Shown piece by piece: positions 51,605 to 59,567 of a stretch of 64,000 bases of DNA; within the stretch, counting starts at the first letter, position 1; each line of letters starts with the position of its first letter. Made by a program: the position numbers and the translations under genes. The notes under the pieces are model-generated. The model searched no databases. It saw only the letters and a list, made by a program, of their open reading frames with translations, and was not told the origin of the DNA. Source of the stretch: JBBQZO01 sp038207625 (GTDB lineage Bacteria > Pseudomonadota > Gammaproteobacteria > Burkholderiales > Burkholderiaceae_D); the NCBI GenBank assembly GCA_038207625.1, contig JBBQZO010000009.1, positions 62,001 to 126,000 of the forward strand, read 5' to 3'.

Positions 51605-51667
51605 CTTTTCCGAGGCATCGCTGCACAAGCTGTGCAAACTTCTCCACAGCACTTGTCCACAGAAATG

Positions 51668-51776
51668 ATCGACTTCTGAACACTTTCTGTGGATAAGATT
51701 GTGAGCAAGCTCGGTGACACTATGCAAAGTCATTGATTATTAACGATATTTTCTTTACGCCCAAAAAAGTGGCAGA
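51668..51776 (-). repeat. DnaA-box repeat, unit 3
   Basis: Perfect TGTGGATAA at 51688-51696, TTGAT at 51733, CGCCCAAAAA at 51758 in the third-block position. Two inverted one-mismatch boxes (TTCTCCACA, TTGTCCACA) lie just upstream at 51640-51661. Confidence 0.85.
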
Positions 51777-51806
51777 TCGATCACTGCGCCAAAACCCGCT
51801 CAACAA

Positions 51807-51914
51807 CGAATCTTTTGCACATAAATTGTGGATAAGATTGTGAGCAAGCCGCTCAACACCGCACTAACTCATTGATCTATATAGCAATATGATTGCTGCG
51901 CAAATATTGTGCAC
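51807..51914 (-). repeat. DnaA-box repeat, unit 4
   Basis: Perfect TGTGGATAA at 51827-51835, TTGAT at 51872, TGCGCAAATA at 51897. The IHF-like block reads GATCAATGAGTTA on the minus strand. Confidence 0.85.
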
Positions 51915-51998
51915 AGTGGGCAAATGGGCCATGCGCGCCCCCGATTGCCGTGCCTATTTACTCATTTGAACGGCAATTCACGTCAATGTTGATAAGTT

Positions 51999-52107
51999 CG
52001 GCACTTGCGCACATCTTCTGTGGATAATGTTGTTAGCAAGCCCCTCAACACTGCCTAAGTACTTTGATTTATATAGGTATTTTCGATGTGCGTAAAAAAA
52101 TTGCAGC
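51999..52107 (-). repeat. DnaA-box repeat, unit 5
   Basis: Perfect TGTGGATAA at 52019-52027, TTGAT at 52064, TGCGTAAAAA at 52089. A one-mismatch box (TGTTGATAA) precedes it at 51987-51995. Confidence 0.85.
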
Positions 52108-52160
52108 GTCAACCGACGCCTGTATTCGCCCATCAGCCCCCCTAAATCGGCTGGGCAAGC

Positions 52161-52269
52161 ATGAGGTTTTGCACACATTCTGTGGATAAGTTTGTTAGCA
52201 ATCCCCAGGACTAGGTCGTAAGGTATTGATTTATATCGCTATCTTTGCCATGCGTAATTTTATTGCACT
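52161..52269 (-). repeat. DnaA-box repeat, unit 6
   Basis: Perfect TGTGGATAA at 52181-52189, TTGAT at 52226, TGCGTAATTT at 52251. The IHF-like block AATCAATACCTTA (minus strand, 52231 to 52219) matches the IHF consensus exactly. Confidence 0.85.
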
Positions 52270-52408
52270 TGTGCAGAGCACAGCGAGGCAAGCCTGGCCC
52301 TCCATGCCAACCGGCACACCAGCTGGCACGCGCGGCGTGTACGATGTGTGCGCGCCGTGCCGCCTGCCTGCCAATGCAGGTGGCAGATAGTCAATCACTA
52401 TTAGGTTT

Positions 52409-52517
52409 TGGAAGTTCCACACAGATTCTGTGGATAACTTTGTGCGCAAGTCTGAAGACATGCACCAAAGTGCTTGATCTGTAAGGAGTTTTTGGTATTG
52501 CGCGGAAATGAGGCATT
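52409..52517 (-). repeat. DnaA-box repeat, unit 7
   Basis: Perfect TGTGGATAA at 52429-52437, TTGAT at 52474, TGCGCGGAAA at 52499. This is the unit nearest xseA. Confidence 0.85.
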
Positions 52518-52632
52518 GTTGTTTACTCTTTTAAAATCAGCAAGTTACAAAAATACCTTGTCGATTTTTTGGTTTTGTGACATAAGCATGACGGCCACGC
52601 CTGCCTGTGGATAGCTCCCCTTTGAAAATACT

Positions 52633-53994
52633 ATGGATATCAGCAATTCGACCGATTCCGGCGCCAGCGCCGCCCCTGTACTGACTGTCAGCGCCCTCAA
52701 TGCCGCAGTGGCGCGCCTGCTCGAGCGCTCGTTTCCGCTGAGCTGGATCGCTGGCGAAATCTCCAATTTCACGCGCGCCACCTCGGGCCACTGGTACTTC
52801 ACGCTCAAAGACGACGCGGCGCAGGTGCGCGCGGTGATGTTTCGCGGACGGGCACAGTACGCCGGCTTCATCCCGCGCGAAGGCGACAAGGTCGAAGTGC
52901 GCGCGCTCGTCACGCTGTACGGCGCGCGCGGCGACTACCAGATCAATGTCGAGGCGATCCGGCGCGCCGGCGTGGGCGCACTGTACGAGGCGTTCTTGCG
53001 TCTGAAGGAAAAGCTGGGCGCGATGGGTTTATTCGATCCCGAGCGCAAACGCGCCGTGCCGCTGTTCGCCAAGACCGTCGGCATCGTCACCAGCCCCCAG
53101 GCTGCGGCGCTGCGCGACATCCTGAGCACGCTGGCGCGCCGCGCGCCGCACGTGCAGATCATTTTGTACCCGACCCCGGTGCAGGGCCAACTGGCGGCCG
53201 AAAAGATCGCCGAGGCAATCCGCAGCGCTTCGCGGCGCGCCGAGGTGGACGTGCTGCTGGTGTGTCGCGGCGGTGGCAGCATCGAGGATCTGTGGTCGTT
53301 CAACGACGAAGGCGTCGCGCAGGCGATCGCCAACTGCAGCATGCCCGTGATCTCCGGCGTCGGCCACGAAACGGACTTCACGATCGCCGACTTTGCCGCC
53401 GACCTGCGCGCGCCGACGCCGACGGCTGCCGCCGAAATGGCCGCCACCGCGCGCGAAGACTGGCTGGGATCGCTGCGCGCCGACGCCACCGACCTGCGCC
53501 GCGCGATGCGGCGCACGCTCACCGAGGCGATGCAGAACCTGGACAACGCCACGCGCCGCCTGCAAAGCCCGACCGCCCAGATTGGGCACCAGCGCCTGAA
53601 GCTGTTGGCCTTGTCGACCGCGCTCACGCATGCCAACCGCGCGCCGCTGCTGCGCGCGCGCAGCGCGCTCGACCGGCTGGGCATGCGCTGGTCAGCGCGC
53701 CGTCCCGAGGTGGGCGCGCTGCGCAGGCAATTGCACGCGCTGGCGCATCGCAGCGCCGCGCGCGCTGTCAGCGCCCAGGCGCAGCGGCGCGATGCGCTCA
53801 CGGCACTGGCGGCGCAACTGGAGCTGCTCAACCCGCAGCGCACGCTCGAACGCGGTTATGCGATCGTGACCGACGCCAAGGGCGCGATCCTGCGTTCGCC
53901 CGATCGCCTTCAGCCACGCCAGAGCATCACCGTGCGGCTGGCCGAAGGCAGCGCGCAAGTGGGCATCGCCAGCGTCCAGCCGCTGCTCGATTAG
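52633..53994 (+). CDS. xseA: Exodeoxyribonuclease VII large subunit
   Basis: A 453-residue nuclease subunit. The N-terminal OB-fold (residues 15-110: LNAAVARLLERSFPLSWIAG, GHWYFTLKDDAAQVRAVMFR) binds single-stranded DNA. The catalytic part has GIVTSPQAAALRDILSTLAR at about 145-165, CRGGGSIEDLWSFNDEGVAQ at about 210 and ISGVGHETDFTIADFAADLR at about 240. A long coiled coil follows, and the C-terminal LERGYAIVTDAKGAILRSPD is typical. No clear ribosome site precedes ATG 52633. The small subunit gene xseB is not adjacent. A near-DnaA box (TGTGGATAG, 52606-52614) lies just upstream. Confidence 0.95.
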   Translation: MDISNSTDSGASAAPVLTVSALNAAVARLLERSFPLSWIAGEISNFTRATSGHWYFTLKDDAAQVRAVMFRGRAQYAGFIPREGDKVEVRALVTLYGARGDYQINVEAIRRAGVGALYEAFLRLKEKLGAMGLFDPERKRAVPLFAKTVGIVTSPQAAALRDILSTLARRAPHVQIILYPTPVQGQLAAEKIAEAIRSASRRAEVDVLLVCRGGGSIEDLWSFNDEGVAQAIANCSMPVISGVGHETDFTIADFAADLRAPTPTAAAEMAATAREDWLGSLRADATDLRRAMRRTLTEAMQNLDNATRRLQSPTAQIGHQRLKLLALSTALTHANRAPLLRARSALDRLGMRWSARRPEVGALRRQLHALAHRSAARAVSAQAQRRDALTALAAQLELLNPQRTLERGYAIVTDAKGAILRSPDRLQPRQSITVRLAEGSAQVGIASVQPLLD

Positions 53995-54175
53995 TCGACA
54001 ACGACGCTACCGCGATCGTTGCCATCGTCAGCGGTTCGCGGGCAGCCGTTGTCGGGCAGCGGGCAGGCGCGCCATCCCGCGTCGACCTGCCCGACCTCAC
54101 GCGATACGGATTAACCGATCAGTTCGGACACGCGCCGGCTCAGCGCCGCCATTGCGAGGGTCACGTCCATGCCTA

Positions 54176-55249
54176 TCAGTCGGCCAGCGGCACCAGTTCG
54201 GCCAGCATGGCCGACATGCCGATCAGCGCAGGGAATTGTTCGGTGATGACATAGGTGGGAATGTGCGCCAGATAGTCCGAGAAGCGTCCTTTGCGCTCGA
54301 AACGGCGCCGAAACCCCGAGGCGGCGAAGAACGCGCCCAGGCGCGGCACGATGCCACCGCCGATGTACATGCCGCCTTTGGCGCCCAAGGTGATGGCGAT
54401 GTCGGCGGCGATGGTGCCCAGCATCTCGCAAAACACCTCCAGCGTTTCGCGGCACACGGCGCAACTGCCGCTCAGGCCGCGCTTTAGGATATCGGGCGGG
54501 GTGAGCGACTCGGCAGCACAGCGCGCGCGTTCGGCCAGCGCCTGATACACCAGCACCATGCCGCTGCCCGACACCAGGCGCTCGTTGGAGACATGCCCGT
54601 GGTGGCGCTGCGCAAAACGCAAAATGTCGATCTCGCGCTCATTGGCCGGCGCAAAACTGCTGTGACCGCCCTCACTGTCGAGCGCGATCCAGCGCTCGCC
54701 CTGCGGCACCAGCCCGGACACGCCCAGGCCCGTGCCGGCGCCGACCAGCCCGATCGCCATGTCCGCGCGGGGGCGTCCGCCACCGACCTGACATAGGTGG
54801 GCAGGCTGCAGCAGCGGCAGCGCGCATGCCAGCGCCTTGAAGTCGTTGACCACCAGCAGATGGCGCAGACCCAGCTCGGCCTGCAGGCCGGCGATCGAAA
54901 ACGACCAGTGGTGGTTCGTCATGCGCACCGCGTCGCCGTCGACGGGGTTGGCGATGGCGATCCCGCCCATTGCAAGCTGCGCTGCGCCGGCGGCCACGGT
55001 CGCTGGCTGCTGCAAATAATTGGCAATCGCGCCGGCCAGCGTGGCATGGGCGGCGCAAGGCGTGATCCAGATCGCGCCGACCTGGCCGGGGCCGGTCTCG
55101 AGCGCGAAGCGGGCGTTGGTGCCGCCGATGTCGGCCAGCAGGCGCACCTGCGGGTGGTGCAGCGCCGGTTGGCGCGCGCCATCGCGTAGCGCGCTGGCGG
55201 CCGACGCGTCGGCGCCGCCCGCCGCGCTGCGAGAATGTTGGATATTCAT
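54176..55249 (-). CDS. glk: Glucokinase
   Basis: A 357-residue ATP-dependent glucose kinase. After an Ala-rich 35-residue extension it has the phosphate-1 motif LLADIGGTNARFALETGPGQ at about 36-55, NGGIAIANPV-like substrate loop (GGIAIANPVDGDAVRMTNHH), VNDFKALACALP and the GLVGAGTGLGVSGLVPQGER loop, SEGGHSSFAP and a C-terminal GGMYIGGGIVPRLG. It closes the GH1-TonB receptor-glk gene run and would phosphorylate glucose released from beta-glucosides. ATG 55249 has AGGA upstream; the long N-terminal extension of the frame is discarded. Confidence 0.9.
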   Translation of the reverse strand: MNIQHSRSAAGGADASAASALRDGARQPALHHPQVRLLADIGGTNARFALETGPGQVGAIWITPCAAHATLAGAIANYLQQPATVAAGAAQLAMGGIAIANPVDGDAVRMTNHHWSFSIAGLQAELGLRHLLVVNDFKALACALPLLQPAHLCQVGGGRPRADMAIGLVGAGTGLGVSGLVPQGERWIALDSEGGHSSFAPANEREIDILRFAQRHHGHVSNERLVSGSGMVLVYQALAERARCAAESLTPPDILKRGLSGSCAVCRETLEVFCEMLGTIAADIAITLGAKGGMYIGGGIVPRLGAFFAASGFRRRFERKGRFSDYLAHIPTYVITEQFPALIGMSAMLAELVPLAD

Positions 55250-55284
55250 GGGTAAATCCTGGTGGTGACCGTAGCGACAAGGCA

Positions 55285-55331
55285 CGACGCCACGCGGGCG
55301 TCGCGCCACGCGGACCGTGTCAGCGGTCCGC
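55285..55331. other. Two tandem stem-loops between the receptor gene and glk
   Basis: CGACGCC/GGCGTCG (55285-55291 with 55297-55303) and GCGGACC/GGTCCGC (55310-55316 with 55325-55331). Neither is followed by a T-run. In an operon they may protect the receptor mRNA from 3' decay or limit glk transcription. Confidence 0.6.
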
Positions 55332-55344
55332 GCCGTACAAGTGC

Positions 55345-57756
55345 TTAAAACTTGTACGAGATCCGTGCACCCATCGTGCGCGGAGCGTTGTAGAACGCGA
55401 TGAACAACTGCTGCTTGGCGGTGCAGGCCAAGTCGCCGCAGACATCCCACACGTCGTACTTGACGGCCTTGTCGGTGGCATTGTTGACGAACGCTTCGAT
55501 CGTGTAGGCCTTGTTGTTGGGCACAAAGCGCAAGCTCAGGTCCAGCGTCGAGTAAGCCTCCTGCTGTTTCACGCCAGGGTGGCCGGGTACGTCGGTGTTG
55601 AACGCGCCGGAACCGACTTGCGACAGGCCTTCATAGTGCAGCGATGCACGCGGGGTCAGCTTGCCGCCGGACAGCGCGATGTCGTGCTCGTACTGCACGG
55701 TGGCGGCGAAGGTCGGCGCGTGCTTCATGGTGCTGCCGCCGACATCGACGTTGGGCGCCGTGCTGCCGCAGGACTGGCCGTTGGCACGCGCCGCGTCGGT
55801 GTCGCAGGAGACGAAGCTGTCGTAATGGGCCGACAACCAGGTGGCGTTGCCGCTGATCCGATCGGCCGAGGTCGGACGCACGGTGAACTCGGACTCGAGT
55901 CCCTTGACGGTGGCGCCGGCGGCGTTGAAGTTGGCCAGCACGTTGTTGACCACTTGCGACTCGAGCTTGTCCTTGTACTTCATCACGAACGCGTCCAGGT
56001 TCAGCGACAGCAGGTGGTTGGCCAGGTCGGCCTTGTAGCCCAACTCGTAGCTGGTCAGCGTTTCCGGTTTGGTGGTGGCGCCACCGTCGCCCATGGCCGG
56101 CGAGTGGAAGCCGGTGGTCACCGACGCGAACAGCAGGCTGTCCTTGTCGAGGCGGTATTCGCCGCGCGCCAGGAAGGTCGACTTGGAGTACGACAGCGTG
56201 GCGTCATTGGGACCTTTGTCGCCGCAGGTGGACGCGTTCGGCGCCGCGCCGCCGGCGCCGATGTTGTGGGTGTTGAGCAAACCACCGCCCGGTGTCACCA
56301 GTTGATTGGACGCCGTCGGGCTGCCGTACACGCCCGGATTGGGCCAGTCAGGGCAGGCCCAGTTGCGCCCGCCGACGTCGGACTTGTCGTCCTTGGTATA
56401 GCGCAGACCGGCGGTCAGCTTGATCTTGTCTGTCACGTCCTGGCTCAGTTGCGCGAACACGGCCTTCGAATGCAGTTCGCGGTCCGGCTGGATGAACGAC
56501 ATCGACGACGCGTATTGCCCCACCGTCGGCTGCACGTAGATCACGCCGCCACTGGCGATGTCCTGGGCCAGCGTGCTCGATGAAATCTCGCTGCGGTCGA
56601 TGTCGAAGCGGATCTTGTTGTTCTCGTTGAACAGGAAGGCGCCCAGAATCCACTGGGTCGGCTTGTCGTCGTCCGAACGGAACTGGAATTCGTTCGAATT
56701 GCTGTCGAACTGCGACCATTCGGTGCGGTTTTCGGCCTTGAAGCCGGGCAGCTGGCCGGCGTCGGCGTCGTTGGCGTTCTGGCGCTTGTAACGCGACCAG
56801 CTGCCCAGATATTGCAGCTGGGTCGACTCGGTCGGCTTGTACTGCACCTTGGCCTTGTACGCCATGATCGACTGGTCCATTGTGCCGGGGGTGTCGATCA
56901 GGGCCGAACGCAGGTTCTGGCCGGCCTGCGGCTCGGCCGACAGCGCGATGTTGCCCGCACCGGTGTCGCGGAAGTAATCGGCGATCAGATTGACTTTCAG
57001 CTCGGGCGTCAAGTTCCACAGCAACGAGGCGCGCGCGCCGCTCTGGTTGCCGGCGCCGTATTTTTGCGTGCCGGGCAACACGGCCGAACCGGGCCGGAAG
57101 TCGACGTAACCGTCGTGGGTATCCTTGATCGCGGCCAGGCGCAGCGCCATCGTCTCGCCGATCGGCAGGTTGATCATCGCCTGCGTCTGCACATGATTGT
57201 AGTCGCCCAGCGTGACACTGCCGGCGCCGAACACCTTCGAGGTGCTGGGCGCGCTCGACACCAGGCTCACCGCGCCGGCGGTCGAGTTACGTCCATTGAG
57301 CGTGCCTTGCGGTCCGCGCGCCACCTCGACGTGATTGAGGTCGTACATCAGCGCGGTGGCCCCTTGCGGACGCGGCAGGTAGATGCCGTCAACGTAGAAC
57401 GCCACCGCCGGATCGCCCAGCTCGGTGTGGTTGGCCGAGCCGACGCCGCGCAGATAGACGTGCACGCCGCCCGAGTCGCCGTGCTGTTCGACCACCAGGC
57501 TGGGCACCAGCGTGGTGAGCGACGCCAGATCCTTGACCTGGTTGTTGGCCAGCGTGTCCTGGGTGTAGGCGCTGATGGCCAGCGGGGTGTCCTGCAGCAG
57601 TGTGTCGCGCCGGGTCGCGGTGACCATCACGCGCTCCATGTCGCCGTTGGCCACGGGCGCTGCCGGGGCGGCGCTTTGCGCCATCGCCGTGCCGCTGGAG
57701 AAGATCGCAATCTGGGCCAGGCTCAGGGCGATCGATGTTTTTTTAAATTGTTTCAT
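55345..57756 (-). CDS. TonB-dependent outer-membrane receptor
   Basis: An 803-residue outer-membrane transporter with a signal peptide (MKQFKKTSIALSLAQIAIFS), a TonB-box-like ERVMVTATRR at about residue 41, a plug domain (LVPSLVVEQHGDSGGVHVYL, GDPAVAFYVDGIYLPRP, EVARGPQGTLNGRNSTAGAV) and a 22-strand barrel ending in GARISYKF with the final Phe. Four cysteines occur in the extracellular loops. It is encoded between beta-glucosidase and glucokinase genes, which suggests a beta-glucoside or oligosaccharide ligand. No signalling extension is present. GAGGAAGAC precedes the ATG. Confidence 0.92.
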   Translation of the reverse strand: MKQFKKTSIALSLAQIAIFSSGTAMAQSAAPAAPVANGDMERVMVTATRRDTLLQDTPLAISAYTQDTLANNQVKDLASLTTLVPSLVVEQHGDSGGVHVYLRGVGSANHTELGDPAVAFYVDGIYLPRPQGATALMYDLNHVEVARGPQGTLNGRNSTAGAVSLVSSAPSTSKVFGAGSVTLGDYNHVQTQAMINLPIGETMALRLAAIKDTHDGYVDFRPGSAVLPGTQKYGAGNQSGARASLLWNLTPELKVNLIADYFRDTGAGNIALSAEPQAGQNLRSALIDTPGTMDQSIMAYKAKVQYKPTESTQLQYLGSWSRYKRQNANDADAGQLPGFKAENRTEWSQFDSNSNEFQFRSDDDKPTQWILGAFLFNENNKIRFDIDRSEISSSTLAQDIASGGVIYVQPTVGQYASSMSFIQPDRELHSKAVFAQLSQDVTDKIKLTAGLRYTKDDKSDVGGRNWACPDWPNPGVYGSPTASNQLVTPGGGLLNTHNIGAGGAAPNASTCGDKGPNDATLSYSKSTFLARGEYRLDKDSLLFASVTTGFHSPAMGDGGATTKPETLTSYELGYKADLANHLLSLNLDAFVMKYKDKLESQVVNNVLANFNAAGATVKGLESEFTVRPTSADRISGNATWLSAHYDSFVSCDTDAARANGQSCGSTAPNVDVGGSTMKHAPTFAATVQYEHDIALSGGKLTPRASLHYEGLSQVGSGAFNTDVPGHPGVKQQEAYSTLDLSLRFVPNNKAYTIEAFVNNATDKAVKYDVWDVCGDLACTAKQQLFIAFYNAPRTMGARISYKF

Positions 57757-57852
57757 TTGTCTTCCTCTAGTCGTCGGTTAAATGTTAATGCATGGCTCTG
57801 TGGCCACTGGTACTAATTGTTTGGCGCGCTGTACCGCGCCGTCAGTGTCAAG

Positions 57853-59211
57853 TCATTGGCCCTCCCAATCGCGTGCCGTTGCCGTGCCGGCGCGCTGGGC
57901 CGCCACAAAGGCGCGGTACCACAAGGCGCTGTCCTTGAGCGTGCGACGCTGGGTCGCGTAGTCGACGTGGATCAGGCCAAAACGTTTGAGGTAGCCGGAA
58001 TTCCATTCGAAGTTGTCCAGCAAGCTCCAGTAGAAATAGCCGCGCACATCCACGCCCTCGGCCATGGCATCGGCCAGTGCGCGCAGGTGCATGCGCAGAA
58101 ACTCAGTGCGCACGGCGTCATCAACCTTGCCGTCGACCAGACGGTCAGCCACGGCCATGCCGTTTTCGGTGATGTAGACGGGCGGCAAGCGGTACGCCTG
58201 ATGCAAGCCGACCAACAACTCGGTGAGTCCCTGCGGATAAGTTTCCCAGCCCATGTCATTGAAGCCGAGCTTGCCTTCCGGCTTGCGCGGGGGCACCTCG
58301 GTACTGCAGTAGGCGCGCGTGTAATAGTTCACGCCGAGGAAGTCGAGCGGCTGCCGGATAATCATGAAATCGTTTTCATCGATGTGCAAACGAGAGCGGT
58401 CTATCTGTGCCAGTACCTGCTCCGGGTAATGCCCCTTGAACAGCGGGTCCATAAACCATTGCACCGATCTGGCGTATTCGAAGTCGGCGGCGGCGCGGTC
58501 TTGCGGCGAGTCGGTGGCCGGTGTCGCGGTCCACTGATTGAGCACGATGCCCAGCTGCGCGCGACAGCCCACTGCGCGCATGGCCAGCATCGCCAGGCCG
58601 TGCGAAAGCAGCAGATGGTGCGACACTTGCAGCGCCGCCACCGGGTCGGCGATGCCGGGGGCAAACTGGCCCGTGCCGTAGCCGAGATTGGCGGTGCACC
58701 ATGGCTCGTTGTGGGTGGCGATGCTGGCCAGCCGCGCACCGAAGCGGCGCACCACTTCCCCCGCGTAGTCGGCGAAGCGGTAGGCGGTGTCACGGTTGAG
58801 CCAGCCGCCCTGGTCTTCCAGCGCCTGCGGCAGGTCCCAGTGATACAGCGTCAGGTGGGCGGCCAGATTGGCCGCCTCCAGCTGATCGAGCAAGCGTGAG
58901 TAGAAGTCGAAGCCGGCCTCGTTCCAGGCGCCCGATCCGGTCGGCTGGACGCGCGACCAGGACATCGAAAAACGGTAGGCGCCCACGTTCAGCGCGGCGA
59001 TCATCGCCACATCGTCGACGTAGCGGTGGTAGTGGTCGCACGCGACGTCGCCGTTGCTGGCGTCGATAATTTTGCCATCGGTGTGGCTGAAGGTATCCCA
59101 GATGGACGGGCCGCGGCCGTCCTCAAGAGCGGCGCCCTCGATCTGAAATGCGCTGGTGGCGACGCCCCAGGTGAAGGTGGCGGGAAACGCTGGCGTGGTC
59201 AATTGCTTCAT
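57853..59211 (-). CDS. GH1 beta-glucosidase
   Basis: A 452-residue family 1 glycosidase of normal length. It starts with FPATFTWGVATSAFQIEGAA, has the acid/base Glu in IATHNEPWCTANLGYGTGQF at about residue 165 and the nucleophile in VYITENGMAVADRLVDGK at about 358. RFSMSWSRVQPTGSG and the C-terminal GYFYWSLLDNFEWNSGYLKR are family hallmarks. No signal peptide, so it acts in the cytoplasm on beta-glucosides. Two TGAAATCGTTTTCA operators lie 80-112 bases upstream of the ATG. It leads the run GH1-receptor-glk. Confidence 0.95.
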   Translation of the reverse strand: MKQLTTPAFPATFTWGVATSAFQIEGAALEDGRGPSIWDTFSHTDGKIIDASNGDVACDHYHRYVDDVAMIAALNVGAYRFSMSWSRVQPTGSGAWNEAGFDFYSRLLDQLEAANLAAHLTLYHWDLPQALEDQGGWLNRDTAYRFADYAGEVVRRFGARLASIATHNEPWCTANLGYGTGQFAPGIADPVAALQVSHHLLLSHGLAMLAMRAVGCRAQLGIVLNQWTATPATDSPQDRAAADFEYARSVQWFMDPLFKGHYPEQVLAQIDRSRLHIDENDFMIIRQPLDFLGVNYYTRAYCSTEVPPRKPEGKLGFNDMGWETYPQGLTELLVGLHQAYRLPPVYITENGMAVADRLVDGKVDDAVRTEFLRMHLRALADAMAEGVDVRGYFYWSLLDNFEWNSGYLKRFGLIHVDYATQRRTLKDSALWYRAFVAAQRAGTATARDWEGQ

Positions 59212-59290
59212 GTGCGAGTGTCGGTCAGTCCGTAGGGGTTAATCGTCTTGCGTGTGTTCGCGCTGGCTTTGGGTAATCCAGGCATCATCT

Positions 59291-59323
59291 TGAAATCGTT
59301 TTCACTTTATGAAATCGTTTTCA
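59291..59323. promoter_or_regulatory. Tandem LacI-family operators upstream of the GH1 gene
   Basis: TGAAATCGTTTTCA occurs at 59291-59304 and 59310-59323, 19 bases apart centre to centre, roughly two helical turns, favouring cooperative binding. Identical or near-identical sites lie in the GH3-lacI intergenic region. The rest of the 59212-59567 gap holds the MFS terminator and no gene. Confidence 0.85.
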
Positions 59324-59406
59324 ACGCAAGCTAATTTAATCGTATTGCGGTAACAAAATCAAGCTAAAACTTGTTATTTTTGTGTATCGATATCGCAACA
59401 CAGAGC

Positions 59407-59437
59407 GAAAAATGGCATTTTGCGATCAAAAAATGCC
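59407..59437 (-). terminator. Terminator of the GH3-MFS operon
   Basis: On the minus strand GGCATTTT (plus 59437-59430) pairs with AAAATGCC (plus 59421-59414) across an 8-base loop, followed by ATTTTT (plus 59412-59407). It lies about 130 bases past the MFS stop. Confidence 0.5.
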
Positions 59438-59567
59438 TGTGGCGCGCGAAAATCGTCAATTTGAAACCGTTATCATGTGTGAGACGGGCGCAGCAGCGCG
59501 CGACACGGCCGCGCGGCGCCATGCGCGCCACCGCCGCCTTCGTCACGTCCCGCTCCGCCCTTCGTGG

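Larger units (their letters stand above)
51313..52520 (-). repeat. Array of seven phased DnaA-box repeats between exbB and xseA
   Basis: Seven direct repeats of about 108 bases lie 139-248 bases apart. Each has a perfect DnaA box (starts 51333, 51517, 51688, 51827, 52019, 52181, 52429), a TTGAT block exactly 45 bases after the box start in all seven, and a TGCGTAAAAA-like block exactly 70 bases after it in all seven; the sequence between these landmarks drifts and the spacers are unrelated. On the minus strand the second block reads ATCAA with TT 4-5 bases later, like the IHF site WATCAANNNNTTR (exact at 52219-52231). The box is extended by a conserved GATTGTGAGCAA. Near-boxes occur at 51640-51661, 51987-51995 and 52606-52614. 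No protein-coding gene fills the region. Confidence 0.9.

Noticed and set aside
51192..52461. Several minus-strand open frames with recurring AHNLIHRKC-like peptides across the exbB-xseA gap
   Set aside because: The recurring peptide is the translation of the conserved DnaA-box repeat. The frames change phase between units, are broken by stops and have no ribosome sites, so conservation is at the DNA level.
51313..52520. CRISPR array
   Set aside because: Units are about 108 bases and imperfect, the gaps range from 139 to 248, and there are no cas genes nearby.
51313..52520. Chromosomal oriC
   Set aside because: dnaA, dnaN, gyrB or rpmH are not present, the boxes all point one way, and no clear DNA-unwinding element stands out. 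It remains possible but is the weaker reading.
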